Source: an uncultured Clostridia bacterium
Lineage (GTDB): Bacteria; Bacillota; Clostridia; TANB77; CAG-508
DNA length: 45,127 nt
Direction: 5' to 3'
Assembly: GCA_947629045.1 (NCBI GenBank)
Contig: CANRCF010000010.1
Span: 1-45,127 of the forward strand
The stretch's first letter is position 1, and the number at the start of each line of letters is the position of its first letter. A model generated the notes under the pieces. The model was not told the origin of the DNA. It did no database searches and saw only the letters and a list, made by a program, of their open reading frames with translations. Positions 8,979 to 17,597 of the stretch are shown piece by piece. The translations under genes were made by a program, and so were the position numbers.

Positions 8979-9920
8979 ATGGTAGAAGATAATGCTATTA
9001 AAGCAACCGTATCACCATTTGCGATTCGCGAAGGTGAAGTAAAAGTATTTGACGGAAAAGATGGATATGTATCCATGAACCAAATTGTACATAGAATAAA
9101 CATAGGACATATTACAGATGTTCATTTTGCAATACTAGAATTAGTAAATGAGTTTGAATTTATAACATCAAGGCAATTACTTCAAATGCTAGAATGGAAG
9201 CATATAGAAGTAGGTTCACAAGATAAATTAAATAATAAACTAGAACAATTAGTAAAAACAAAAATATTAACAAGATATTACTTTGATTCAGAAGACGGAA
9301 AAGGAATTTATCGTATATACTGCTTAGAGAAAATGGGAAAATACCTTTTAAATTCAAGAGGTACAGAATGTAAATGGCAACCAACAGATAACACTAAACC
9401 AGTAGCAATGATAAAGAAAAGATTAGCAGGAAATCAAACACTAATTGCATATTTAAGAAAAGTAAAAGCATTTGATTCATATAAACCAAAGCCAGCCTTC
9501 ACTGCAAAACAAAGTGGAAAGCTATTTAAAGCAAGCGGTGGTAGTGTAAAATTAACTAAGAATAATAAATCTATTGAATTTGTATTTGAAGTAATCCGTA
9601 GAGAGCCAGACTGGGAGAAAAAATTGATTGAAAAAATGAGACTATATAAAGACTTTTACGAAAACTTCCAAATAGGAGATTCTGGATACATGAATATGCC
9701 ACAAATAATACTTGTTTGTGAAGATGAAAAACACATGGCAGAAACCTTTAAAGCAATAGTTATGAACCAGGTAGAAATAAGTAATGTTAAATTATATTAT
9801 ACAACAGATTTAAGACAAAACGAAGAAACACTTGCAAAAACATTAGTAGAATTTAAACTAGACGAAGAAACTAAAAAATATAAAATGGAGAACATAGAAG
9901 TAAAACTACTTGGAATTTAA
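8979..9920 (+). CDS. Winged-helix protein resembling the replication-relaxation family
   Basis: 313 aa with a strong start (GAGGAGGAAATAAAAA-ATG). Residues about 45-125 look like a winged helix (ILELVNEFEFITSRQLLQML...LVKTKILTRYYF) as in replication-relaxation / plasmid-control proteins. The C-terminal half (FVFEVIRREPDWEKKLIEKMRLYKDFYENF, then PQIILVCEDEKHMAETF) resembles the nuclease-like domain of that family, with a possible E...K pair. It converges on the VirD4-like ATPase gene, sharing a terminator, and may work with it. No relaxase or other conjugation gene is visible. Family assignment is tentative. Confidence 0.55.
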   Translation: MVEDNAIKATVSPFAIREGEVKVFDGKDGYVSMNQIVHRINIGHITDVHFAILELVNEFEFITSRQLLQMLEWKHIEVGSQDKLNNKLEQLVKTKILTRYYFDSEDGKGIYRIYCLEKMGKYLLNSRGTECKWQPTDNTKPVAMIKKRLAGNQTLIAYLRKVKAFDSYKPKPAFTAKQSGKLFKASGGSVKLTKNNKSIEFVFEVIRREPDWEKKLIEKMRLYKDFYENFQIGDSGYMNMPQIILVCEDEKHMAETFKAIVMNQVEISNVKLYYTTDLRQNEETLAKTLVEFKLDEETKKYKMENIEVKLLGI

Positions 9921-9946
9921 AAGAATAATAGAGCACAATAAATATT

Positions 9947-9984
9947 AAAAAGCCTAGAATCATTTAAGACCTAGGCTTTTTGAA
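9947..9984. terminator. Bidirectional terminator between convergent genes
   Basis: AAAAAGCCTAG (9947) pairs perfectly with CTAGGCTTTTT (to 9981). It has a U-tract on both strands and sits between the 3' ends of the winged-helix gene and the ATPase gene. Confidence 0.85.
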
Positions 9985-10033
9985 TGACCTAGAGCTTCTA
10001 AAGTTTTCTAAGTACCACTCAATATATTTATAT

Positions 10034-12409
10034 TTACTCTCCACTTTTATTTCTTTTTAAATTAACTACAATAGCACTATCATTATCAAATAAGAAACTA
10101 GAATCTGAATCATCCATTTTAATAGGGTCTGTTTCACGATCCATATCGTAGTTATCATTGCTTTTTGTTGCACCAACATAATTTCCTTGGTTTTTCTTTA
10201 AAGCTTTTTTAGTAGCAGCTGATGCATCCGCAATACCGCTTGTAAATTTAGCAAAATCGTACATTTTAACCTTTTGAGGTTCTTTATATTTAGCATCCAT
10301 AAAGTCAACTTTACCTTTTTCAACTATACTCTTGCCTTTAGTATCTTTAACTTTATAAATAACTTGTTTTGCCTTTAATGCCATAATCTTACCAGCTGCA
10401 TAGTTTGGTTTCCATTTAAACTCAATTCCACCATATTTTTGATCATAACCCTTCTTTTCTGGATCAGTGTTATAATCATTCTTCCAAGTCCATTCTCTTT
10501 TATCTTGCATTTCAGTTTGCCACCATTGAACATCTTCTGGAAGCGCATTACCAAAGATGAATTTATTAACTGTGTTAGAAAGAATAAGTGATTTGAAATA
10601 ATCTCCTCTATTATCAGCAGAATAATCACCTTTAAGCTGTGTTAAGTTCTGTGAATCTAATACAGTTGCAACTTTATATTTACGATAAATTGTGTAAATT
10701 GGCTCAGTTGCTTTGCAAATATATGTTGGGAAATCATCAATATATAAGAAATGAGGAATACGAGTGCTATCATTTCCAGGTCTAGAAAGAATAGATTGTT
10801 GCATTAGTAATATGAAGAATAATCCAAAAGCTTTATGTGCAACTTCACCTAAATCTCCTCTACGAGTACATACTAAAGTAATTTCACCATTTTCTAAAAT
10901 TTGATCATAATCTAAGTTATTAGAACGTTTACACAAAATATTTTTTACACCAGGATATCTAAGTAAATTATCAAGCTCAGTTGAAGCTGTTGTAACAGAA
11001 CGTTTTGCATTTATTAAGTTACTAGAATCTGGATAAAAGTTATTTTCAAAGTAACGAATTAAAATACGATATTTCTCAGCAAGCTCTGGAATTTGTTTCA
11101 TTCTTTCTACCATATCTACAACCAAGTCAAAGTCTGTAAGTAAGCTTAGCATATCCTCTAAATTTGGAAGTAAGCCTTCATGCTCTAATGGATACATTTC
11201 TTTAAGTAAAATAGCTACATTCTCTAATATTTGAATAGCTTCATTTTGTCTAAATGCAAGCTCTGTATCAGGTCTACTATGAATAAATAATCCTTTAAGC
11301 ACTGAAGAAATAGCTAAACCAGTTTTAATAGGATCTTTATAAACGAATGGGTTTAAACCAGGTGAATCTACTCTATTAGGATCTACGACATTTACTTTTA
11401 AATGAAAGTTTTGAGCAACTTTTTCTATTTTTTCTACTGATTCATGTTCAGCAGATACATAAGTAATACCCATATTACGATAAACAAATCTATCTCCTGA
11501 GCTAGAAATAATCATTTTTTTCATATAGTTCTTATAAGTATCTATTTTATCAGGATTAGGAACTAACATATCTAATGAAAAGTTTTCATTAATATAATTA
11601 TTATCATAAGGACAAGTTAATGTAGCAAGCCCAGTTTTTAAAGCAGTAAATCCCATTTCCTTAGAAACTTCTTTAAAGAATGATTTTCTTTCTATATCTC
11701 TAGCAAGCATTGGTTCATAAACCATTGTGGTTTTACCAGAACCAGAAACACCAACAATTAGGAATGATTCAAAACGCTTAGATTCTGGAATGCAAACATC
11801 CTCACCACTTTCAGAGTCTGTACAAACTTTAATTTCACAAGTATAAACACCATGTAATTCTTTATCAGAATTTAAGTTAATTCCAGGATAATCGAAAATA
11901 GAATCACGAATATCTTTAGTGTCATGTACTGTGAATAATAACCATTTAAATACTCTATAGAATGTAACTAAAGGTATGTATAATGCAATAGCTGTAAAGG
12001 CTGGCCTAAACAAATAGTAAAAGTTTGTAGCAAGTTCAACATAGTTTGGAAGTGAAAGTATACTAACCCAAGCTAATTGATTTAACCACTGAACAGCAGC
12101 CGATACAATCAAAATATAAAATGACACAAAGAAAGAGTGGAATATTCTGTACTTAGCCACATCTGAACTTGCAAATTTAGATCCACCTGAAAATAAAAAT
12201 GCAAAAGTTAAGCAAGCAAAAGCAAGTGTATACTTAATTGGTCCCCAATAAGAAAAGCCTACGCCTGTAAAGATAAGGAACAATAATTCCACAATTCTAT
12301 CTATTAAAATATAAGCAGATATTAAAGTTAAAATATATGTTGCAAAAGTATTTCTATCTGTTTTTAAAAACTTCAAAAACTTATCAATAAGTTTTAACAA
12401 ATTTATCAC
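10034..12409 (-). CDS. VirD4/TraG-like membrane-anchored coupling ATPase
   Basis: 791 aa. The N-terminal 165 residues hold four or five hydrophobic helices. Walker A is GVSGSGKTT at about residues 220-228 and Walker B is HFLYIDDF in the last third, followed by a TraG-type region with TYICKATEPIYTIYRKYKVA and LDSQNLTQL. This is the layout of type IV coupling proteins, which pump DNA or protein through a membrane pore. The C-terminus is long, charged and probably disordered. The GTG at 12409 overlaps the GGAG site, so TTG at 12400 is an alternative start. No relaxase or other type IV secretion gene occurs nearby, so its role here is unclear. Confidence 0.75.
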   Translation of the reverse strand: MINLLKLIDKFLKFLKTDRNTFATYILTLISAYILIDRIVELLFLIFTGVGFSYWGPIKYTLAFACLTFAFLFSGGSKFASSDVAKYRIFHSFFVSFYILIVSAAVQWLNQLAWVSILSLPNYVELATNFYYLFRPAFTAIALYIPLVTFYRVFKWLLFTVHDTKDIRDSIFDYPGINLNSDKELHGVYTCEIKVCTDSESGEDVCIPESKRFESFLIVGVSGSGKTTMVYEPMLARDIERKSFFKEVSKEMGFTALKTGLATLTCPYDNNYINENFSLDMLVPNPDKIDTYKNYMKKMIISSSGDRFVYRNMGITYVSAEHESVEKIEKVAQNFHLKVNVVDPNRVDSPGLNPFVYKDPIKTGLAISSVLKGLFIHSRPDTELAFRQNEAIQILENVAILLKEMYPLEHEGLLPNLEDMLSLLTDFDLVVDMVERMKQIPELAEKYRILIRYFENNFYPDSSNLINAKRSVTTASTELDNLLRYPGVKNILCKRSNNLDYDQILENGEITLVCTRRGDLGEVAHKAFGLFFILLMQQSILSRPGNDSTRIPHFLYIDDFPTYICKATEPIYTIYRKYKVATVLDSQNLTQLKGDYSADNRGDYFKSLILSNTVNKFIFGNALPEDVQWWQTEMQDKREWTWKNDYNTDPEKKGYDQKYGGIEFKWKPNYAAGKIMALKAKQVIYKVKDTKGKSIVEKGKVDFMDAKYKEPQKVKMYDFAKFTSGIADASAATKKALKKNQGNYVGATKSNDNYDMDRETDPIKMDDSDSSFLFDNDSAIVVNLKRNKSGE

Positions 12410-12699
12410 TCCAATTTATAATATATCTCTTTATATTATCTAATAAAATGAAGAAAAAAACAAGAGCTTTTGCGAAAAAAACTGAACTTTTGACAAATTA
12501 CAGTGTTAAATTCGTGTATATATAAAAAGCTAAGAATATTATGCTTTTATAATTTAGATATAATTTGTAACAATTAAATGTAAAAATATTTTACTAAAAA
12601 TGTTTTTAATAGGAATAAAACTATTTGTAAAATCGTAATTATTAAATAAATTCAACAAAAATAAAAGATATATAAAATAAAAATAATGCAAGGAGCCTT
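12410..12699. other. AT-rich divergent intergenic region
   Basis: It separates the divergent ATPase and flippase genes. A TTTTGACA followed by TGTATATATAA could be a promoter toward the flippase, but the spacing is longer than usual. Nothing else supportable is seen. Confidence 0.3.
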
Positions 12700-14317
12700 A
12701 TGAAAAAGAGAAAATTACAAAAAGAAAATTTCATGCAAAGTGTTCTAATACTCATGTTTTCACAAGTCCTGATAAAAATATTAGGAATAATATACAAATT
12801 ATATTTAACAAATAGAGAGGGCTTTGGAGATAAAGGAAATGCGGTATATAGCAGTGGATTTCAAATATATGCTCTATTTTTAACAATTTCATCAGTAGGT
12901 GTTCCGGGAGCAGTTGCAAAGCTTGTTTCAGAAAAAGTGGCAATAGGAGATTACAAAGGAGCACATAGAATATTTAAAATTGCACTTGTAACCTTTGGAC
13001 TAATTGGTTTTTTATCAAGTACAATATTATTTTTAGGAGCAAACTACATAGCAAATTATTTTTTGCAAATCCCAGAAGCAGAGCTAACTTTAATTGCACT
13101 TTCTCCATCAATATTTTTAGTTTCAATTTCATGTGTAATTAAAGGTTATTTCAATGGAAGAAACAATCTAAAAGTAACAGCAAATGCACAAAGTTTAGAA
13201 CAACTTTTTAAAACTGCTCTATCAGTTATTCTAGTAGAGTTAACAGCAATAGTATCAGGTGTGGATACAACAGTTATGGCAGCAGGTGCAAACTTAGCAA
13301 CAACTATTTCTACCTTCCTTTGCTTCTTTTATTTATACAGATATTACACAGTAATGAAAAAAGAAATAAAACTGGAAATAAAAAATACTATAAACCATAA
13401 ACCTACTAGAATAAGAAAAACAATTAAGCAAATCTTTTCAGTATCAATACCAATGTCAATGTCTGCTATTTTAGGAACTATAAATAAAAATATAGATTCT
13501 ATGACCGTGGTAAGAGGCTTAAAAAAATTTTTAAGTGAAGATGAAGCAAAGGCACAATATGGTATTTTGAGCGGAAAAGTAGATACTTTAGTAACACTTC
13601 CAATGTCTCTTAATATGGCATTTGCAACAACGTTAATAACTACCATCTCATCAGCCAAAGCAATGGGAGATGAAAGATTAGCAAAAAATAAAATATCATT
13701 TTCACTATTACTTACAATTTTAATAGGCCTTCCTTGTATGGTAGGAATGATTTTATTTGCAAAACCAATTTTACTACTATTGTTTCCAAATGCAAGTTCT
13801 GGAAGCTTTATATATCAAATAAGCTCATTAGGAATAATATTTATTATATTAGAACAAACAATTAGTGGAGCATTACATGGACTTGGAAAAATGTTGGTAC
13901 CAGGTGGAGCATTGCTAGTAGGGGTTGTAGTTAAATTTATACTTAATAGTTATTTAGTTCCAATTAACCCTCAAGACTTTTTACTTGGAGGAGCAGCAGG
14001 TGCAGCATTTGCAACAGTAGTATGCCATATAATAGCAGTAACAATTGAATTTTATTACTTAAAGAAAGAAATAGATTTAAAATTAGACTTTACTAAATTT
14101 ATAGTAAAACCAGCCATTGCTACTTTAGGAATGAGCATAATTTCTAAAATATTATATGAAAATATAAAGATTTTACTAGGTGGAAAGTTAGCTCTTGTTA
14201 TTGCTATTCGGAGTAGGAATAATCACTTATATAATTTGTGTATTAATTTTAAGAATATTCTCAAAAGAAGAATTAGCAAAGGTGAAATTTATAAATAAAG
14301 CGACAAATAAAAGTTAG
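12700..14317 (+). CDS. SpoVB/MurJ-like polysaccharide flippase (MOP superfamily); +1 shift at CGG 14209
   Basis: About 538 aa when the shift is applied. Twelve to fourteen hydrophobic segments begin with SVLILMFSQVLIKILGIIYK and include GNAVYSSGFQIYALFLTISSVGVPGAVAKLVSE, the typical start of the SpoVB / lipid II flippase group. In the plain frame the protein ends in RSRNNHLYNLCINF, a broken last helix, at 14298. Skipping the C of CGG at 14209 gives AIGVGIITYIICVLILRIFS, then KEELAKV, to a stop at 14315. This restores the last membrane helix and the usual tail. The start has GGAG eight bases upstream. Confidence 0.85.
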
Positions 14318-14505
14318 AATTTGAATATAAAAATATAATAATATAATATATTCTAAAAGATAAATAAAAAATGTTATAAAAAAGAAAGTAAAAAAATATT
14401 TTAAAACATAAAATTTATAAAATATAATTATAAATAATGAAATCTAAAAAGATAAAATTTTAAAATCAAAATAAAAATTTATAAAAAATTTTGAAAATCT
14501 TGATA

Positions 14506-14574
14506 CTGTACTGAAAGGTGGAAACCTTAACAGCCATAAGACTTTTACGAAATGAAAATGGCGAAAACTTACAG
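14506..14574 (+). ncRNA. Candidate three-way-junction RNA upstream of the HU gene
   Basis: CTGTA (14506) pairs with TACAG (to 14574). It encloses a perfect AAGGT-GGAA-ACCTT hairpin (14515-14528) and a GCCAT...ATGGC stem (14533-14562). The surrounding 380 bp gap (14318-14698) is otherwise very AT-rich with no ORF. It may be a leader of the HU mRNA or a small RNA; I do not recognise the family. Confidence 0.35.
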
Positions 14575-14698
14575 AAAAGGAAACTTTATAGAAAAAAATA
14601 AATCAAAAAAAGAAGGATTTTAAAAAATAATGACGAATAATGATATTAGTAGATAAGAAAATCTACATATTCAAAAATCTTATAGGAGGTAATGTTAA

Positions 14699-14977
14699 AT
14701 GAACAAGTCAGAATTAATCGCAGCTATAGCAGCAAAAACAGGAGAAACAAAAAAGGATGCTGAAGCAGCAGTAAATGCATTCACAAGCGTTGTAACAAAC
14801 GCATTAGTAAAAGGAGATAAAGTTCAATTAGTTGGATTTGGATCTTTCGAAGTTAGAAAAAGAGCAGCTAGAAAAGGAAGAAACCCACAAACTAAAGAAG
14901 AAATCAAAATACCTGCATCTAAAGCACCTGTATTCAAAGCAGGAAAAGCTTTAAAAGATTTAGTAAACAAAAAATAA
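14699..14977 (+). CDS. hup: HU family nucleoid DNA-binding protein
   Basis: 92 aa, the standard HU length. [15 protein letters not shown] at the start, [20 protein letters not shown] (the beta-arm, with the Pro that intercalates into DNA) and [12 protein letters not shown] at the end are classic. It binds and bends DNA and compacts the nucleoid. ATG 14699 follows TAGGAGGTAATGTTAA. A terminator follows directly, so it is monocistronic. Confidence 0.97.
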   Translation: MNKSELIAAIAAKTGETKKDAEAAVNAFTSVVTNALVKGDKVQLVGFGSFEVRKRAARKGRNPQTKEEIKIPASKAPVFKAGKALKDLVNKK

Positions 14978-15009
14978 TATAATTTATATAAATTATATGA
15001 ATTCATATC

Positions 15010-15046
15010 AAGAGATATAGAAGTTTTATCTATATCTCTTTTTTAT
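15010..15046 (+). terminator. Terminator of the HU gene
   Basis: AAGAGATATAGA and TCTATATCTCTT form a perfect 12 bp stem with a 7-base loop, followed by TTTTA. Confidence 0.85.
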
Positions 15047-15068
15047 ACGATAAAATCACTTAAATTTA

Positions 15069-15097
15069 TTGACAAAAACAATAAGTTATATTATAAA
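15069..15097 (+). promoter_or_regulatory. Promoter of prepilin-like gene 3
   Basis: TTGACA at 15069, 17 bp spacer, TATAAA at 15092. It is organised identically to the promoter at 3279. Confidence 0.7.
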
Positions 15098-15109
15098 TTA
15101 GTTATGTAC

Positions 15110-15161
15110 ATGAGTGCGAAAATAATTGCAATTGACGAATAGAATGAAAAATAACACTCAT
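15110..15161 (+). promoter_or_regulatory. Conserved 5' leader stem, second copy
   Basis: ATGAGTG (15110) and CACTCAT (15155) recur with the GCGAAAA and GAATAGAAT blocks also seen at 3320-3372, while flanking bases have diverged. Confidence 0.45.
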
Positions 15162-15293
15162 AATATTAAGTAAGAAAAAAACAATAGATAATATTATGTG
15201 ATTTGTGATATAAAATTAAGAGCATAAAAATTATAAAATATTATCTAAAATGAAGGAGGAAAACACATGAAAAGTAAAAACGCTTGTGGCTCT

Positions 15294-15321
15294 AGAGAGA
15301 GAGAGAGAGAGAGAGAGAGAG
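15294..15321 (+). repeat. (AG)14 tract, probable phase-variation switch (second copy)
   Basis: The ATG at 15267 has AAGGAGGAAAACAC upstream and opens MKSKNACGS before the tract. It is 179 bases from Met 15446, so with 14 units the frames do not join; 13 or 16 would join them. This matches the arrangement at 3486-3665. Confidence 0.65.
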
Positions 15322-15445
15322 CCGTAATTTAGAAAAGATAGAAGAAAGGGAAGGTTTATATAGCAAAAATAGACCGTTATTTATATGCACTACAAAGCTT
15401 ACACAAGGTAAAAGTGTAAATGATAATGCAAGTAATATACTAAAA

Positions 15446-16699
15446 ATGCAAAGTATTAGAAAAAATAATAGCATGAGAAGTACATTAAATGCAGTGTCAG
15501 GAATAACACTAATAGCCTTAGTAGTAACAATTGTAGTGCTTTTGATTTTGGCATCAGTAAGTATAACAGTGGTGTTTGGAGATAACGGAATATTACAATT
15601 AGCAAAAGAAGCAGCAGACAAAACAAATGAAGCAGTAAAAAGTGATTTGCAAGATATACAAAATATAACCACTGATATAAATACATTAATGAATAATTGG
15701 GATATATCGAAGGTGTCTGCTGTAACAAGTGCAGATGGCAAAACAGTGCCAGTACCGAAAGGATTTGTAGGTTCTAATGCAACAGGGGAAAATACAGTAA
15801 TAGGTGGTTTTGTAATATATGAAGGAACAATGCCAGTGACAGATGAAAATGTAACAGAAGCAAGAGAAAAAAGAAATCAATTCGTTTGGATTCCAGTACC
15901 AGAATTAACTGCATTCGCAGAGTACAAAACAGATGCAAATAATATTGACAAATATAATAGAATTAATTATATAGGTGTATTATATAATTGGGAAGGAGAT
16001 CCTAAAGGAGAAAAAAAGATAGTATGGAAAGATCAGAATAGTGGTAGTTATCGTGAGCCAGATAATTTAGTTGATCCAGATTCTGGAGATGTTACAGGTG
16101 GTTTTAATACAATTCCTGATTGGAACGAAACTTTATTTCAAGAAAGTTTTAATAAAATGGTAGAAAGTGTAGCAAAGTATAAAGGTTTCTACATAGGAAG
16201 ATATGAGACAAGTTTAAATGAGGAAATTGCTCAAAGTAAATCAGGACAGAACCCTATGAATAATAAAACATGGTATGAGATGTATGTTTATTCTAGAAAT
16301 TATTTGAAAAATAGTACATCGATTGTTTCAGAAATGATATGGGGATGCCAATGGGATGCTATGCTTAAATTTGTATTAACTGGAAATGGCAGTTCTCATA
16401 TTAATATGGTAGGTAATGTAGGTCATGACGGAGAGAAACCATATCAAACAGGTGGAATAGATTATAGTACAAGCTATGTTGGAGTGGAAAAAACACCGTA
16501 TAATGACATTACTGCAAATATCTACGATTTAGAAGGAAATTTAAGAGAACGTACGCAAGAAGCTGTTTATACCAATAGGCGAGTCTATAGGGGAGGCTCA
16601 TACCAGGATGGAAAATCACCTAGTTGGCGAGGACCTAGTGGTTATGGTAGTCCTGCGTTAGAGGATTATGGCTCTCGTTTATCTATTTACATTCAATAA
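15446..16699 (+). CDS. Prepilin-like protein with FGE/C-type-lectin-fold domain (paralogue)
   Basis: 417 aa from internal Met 15446. The first 75 residues are nearly identical to the protein at 3665, including GITLIALVVTIVVLLILASV and FGDNGILQLAKEA. The remainder has diverged but keeps FGE/SUMF1-like landmarks: NQFVWIPVPE, YKGFYIGRYETS, IWGCQWDAMLKF, NIYDLEGNLRERT and RVYRGGSYQDGKSPSWRG. The strong ribosome binding site is at ATG 15267, separated from this frame by the (AG)14 tract. It is likely an alternative, phase-variable surface protein of the same family. Ligand and pilus assembly partners are unknown; no pilus ATPase or prepilin peptidase gene is in the window. Confidence 0.75.
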   Translation: MQSIRKNNSMRSTLNAVSGITLIALVVTIVVLLILASVSITVVFGDNGILQLAKEAADKTNEAVKSDLQDIQNITTDINTLMNNWDISKVSAVTSADGKTVPVPKGFVGSNATGENTVIGGFVIYEGTMPVTDENVTEAREKRNQFVWIPVPELTAFAEYKTDANNIDKYNRINYIGVLYNWEGDPKGEKKIVWKDQNSGSYREPDNLVDPDSGDVTGGFNTIPDWNETLFQESFNKMVESVAKYKGFYIGRYETSLNEEIAQSKSGQNPMNNKTWYEMYVYSRNYLKNSTSIVSEMIWGCQWDAMLKFVLTGNGSSHINMVGNVGHDGEKPYQTGGIDYSTSYVGVEKTPYNDITANIYDLEGNLRERTQEAVYTNRRVYRGGSYQDGKSPSWRGPSGYGSPALEDYGSRLSIYIQ

Positions 16700-16793
16700 A
16701 GACAGCATAAATATATTTACAAATTAATTTTTATATGTCGAATTTGCTCGAAGTTTGACGAAAGAAAAAGCTTGAAAAATAGCTAAAAATGTG

Positions 16794-16840
16794 ATATAAA
16801 GGAAGTTACTTAAGCAAAAGTTCTTTCTTTATATTTTTTT
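16794..16840 (+). terminator. Probable terminator after prepilin-like gene 3
   Basis: ATATAAAG pairs with CTTTATAT around an imperfect inner stem (AAG/CTT, ACTT/AAGT) and is followed by TTTTTTTATA. The rest of the gap to 17111 is AT-rich; 16985-17062 resembles 2167-2230 before the full-length Rpn gene. Confidence 0.6.
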
Positions 16841-17111
16841 ATATATTTTTTATTTCAAAAATATTTTAAATAACTTTTCTAAATATTTTTAAATCATTAA
16901 AAAATCTATTCAATTAAAAAATCCCAAAAAGTTAAAGAGAAGAAAACAAAAAAGAATAGGAGGTGGTAATAAAATAGTTAGCACTTTTGCTTAAAACTAT
17001 AAAACAAATTTTACTAAATAGTATTGATAAAGCAAAAACTAATATGGTAAAATAAATAAAGAAATTAAATAAATATTACTCATTTGTGGAGAAGAAGGGG
17101 GAAAAGTAGAA

Positions 17112-17396
17112 ATGGCGAAGAAAGAAAATGAAAAAGTAAAAGAAGCATCAGAAGTACTAGAAAGAATGAGTATGAGCTATGAAGAAAGATGGTTATATGA
17201 CCAAAGAATGCTAAGAAAAATGGATGAGATGAGCTTAAAAGAGCACGCAATTAAACAAGAAAAATTAGAAATAGCAAAGAAACTATTAGAACAAAAGGTT
17301 GATATAGATATTATTGTAAAAGCGACAGAGTTAACAAAAGAAGAAATTGTTGAGATTTCAAAAAATTATGAAATCTTAGATGATCATAAAAAGTAA
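17112..17396 (+). CDS. Truncated Rpn/PD-(D/E)XK nuclease paralogue (C-terminal part only)
   Basis: 94 aa that match the last third of the protein at 2244 almost residue for residue: KENEKVKEASEVLERMSMSY, RWLYDQRMLRKMDEMSLKEHA, then VDIDIIVKATELTKEE. The catalytic domain is missing. The 16985-17062 region matches the upstream region of the full-length gene and then jumps to the GTGGAGAAGAAGGGGGAAAA block, so the copy looks like an internal deletion. It lacks the Gly/Glu repeat and the CGG codons. It may be a relic or a short protein that still partners with the full-length one. Confidence 0.6.
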   Translation: MAKKENEKVKEASEVLERMSMSYEERWLYDQRMLRKMDEMSLKEHAIKQEKLEIAKKLLEQKVDIDIIVKATELTKEEIVEISKNYEILDDHKK

Positions 17397-17454
17397 CAAG
17401 AATAATATATTACAAATTAAAAACAAAATGATACTGTAAAAAATTTAAATCCTG

Positions 17455-17497
17455 AAATAGTTTGAACTACGAAATTTGAAGTTCAAACTATTTTTTT
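17455..17497 (+). terminator. Terminator after the truncated Rpn paralogue
   Basis: AAATAGTTTGAACT pairs with AGTTCAAACTATTT and is followed by a run of T. Confidence 0.8.
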
Positions 17498-17597
17498 ATG
17501 AATACAATACAAAAAACAAATAATATATGATATAATAAAGAAGATTTTCAAGAATATGATATAATAAGAAAATAAAAAAGAAAGAGGATGCAAGCTA

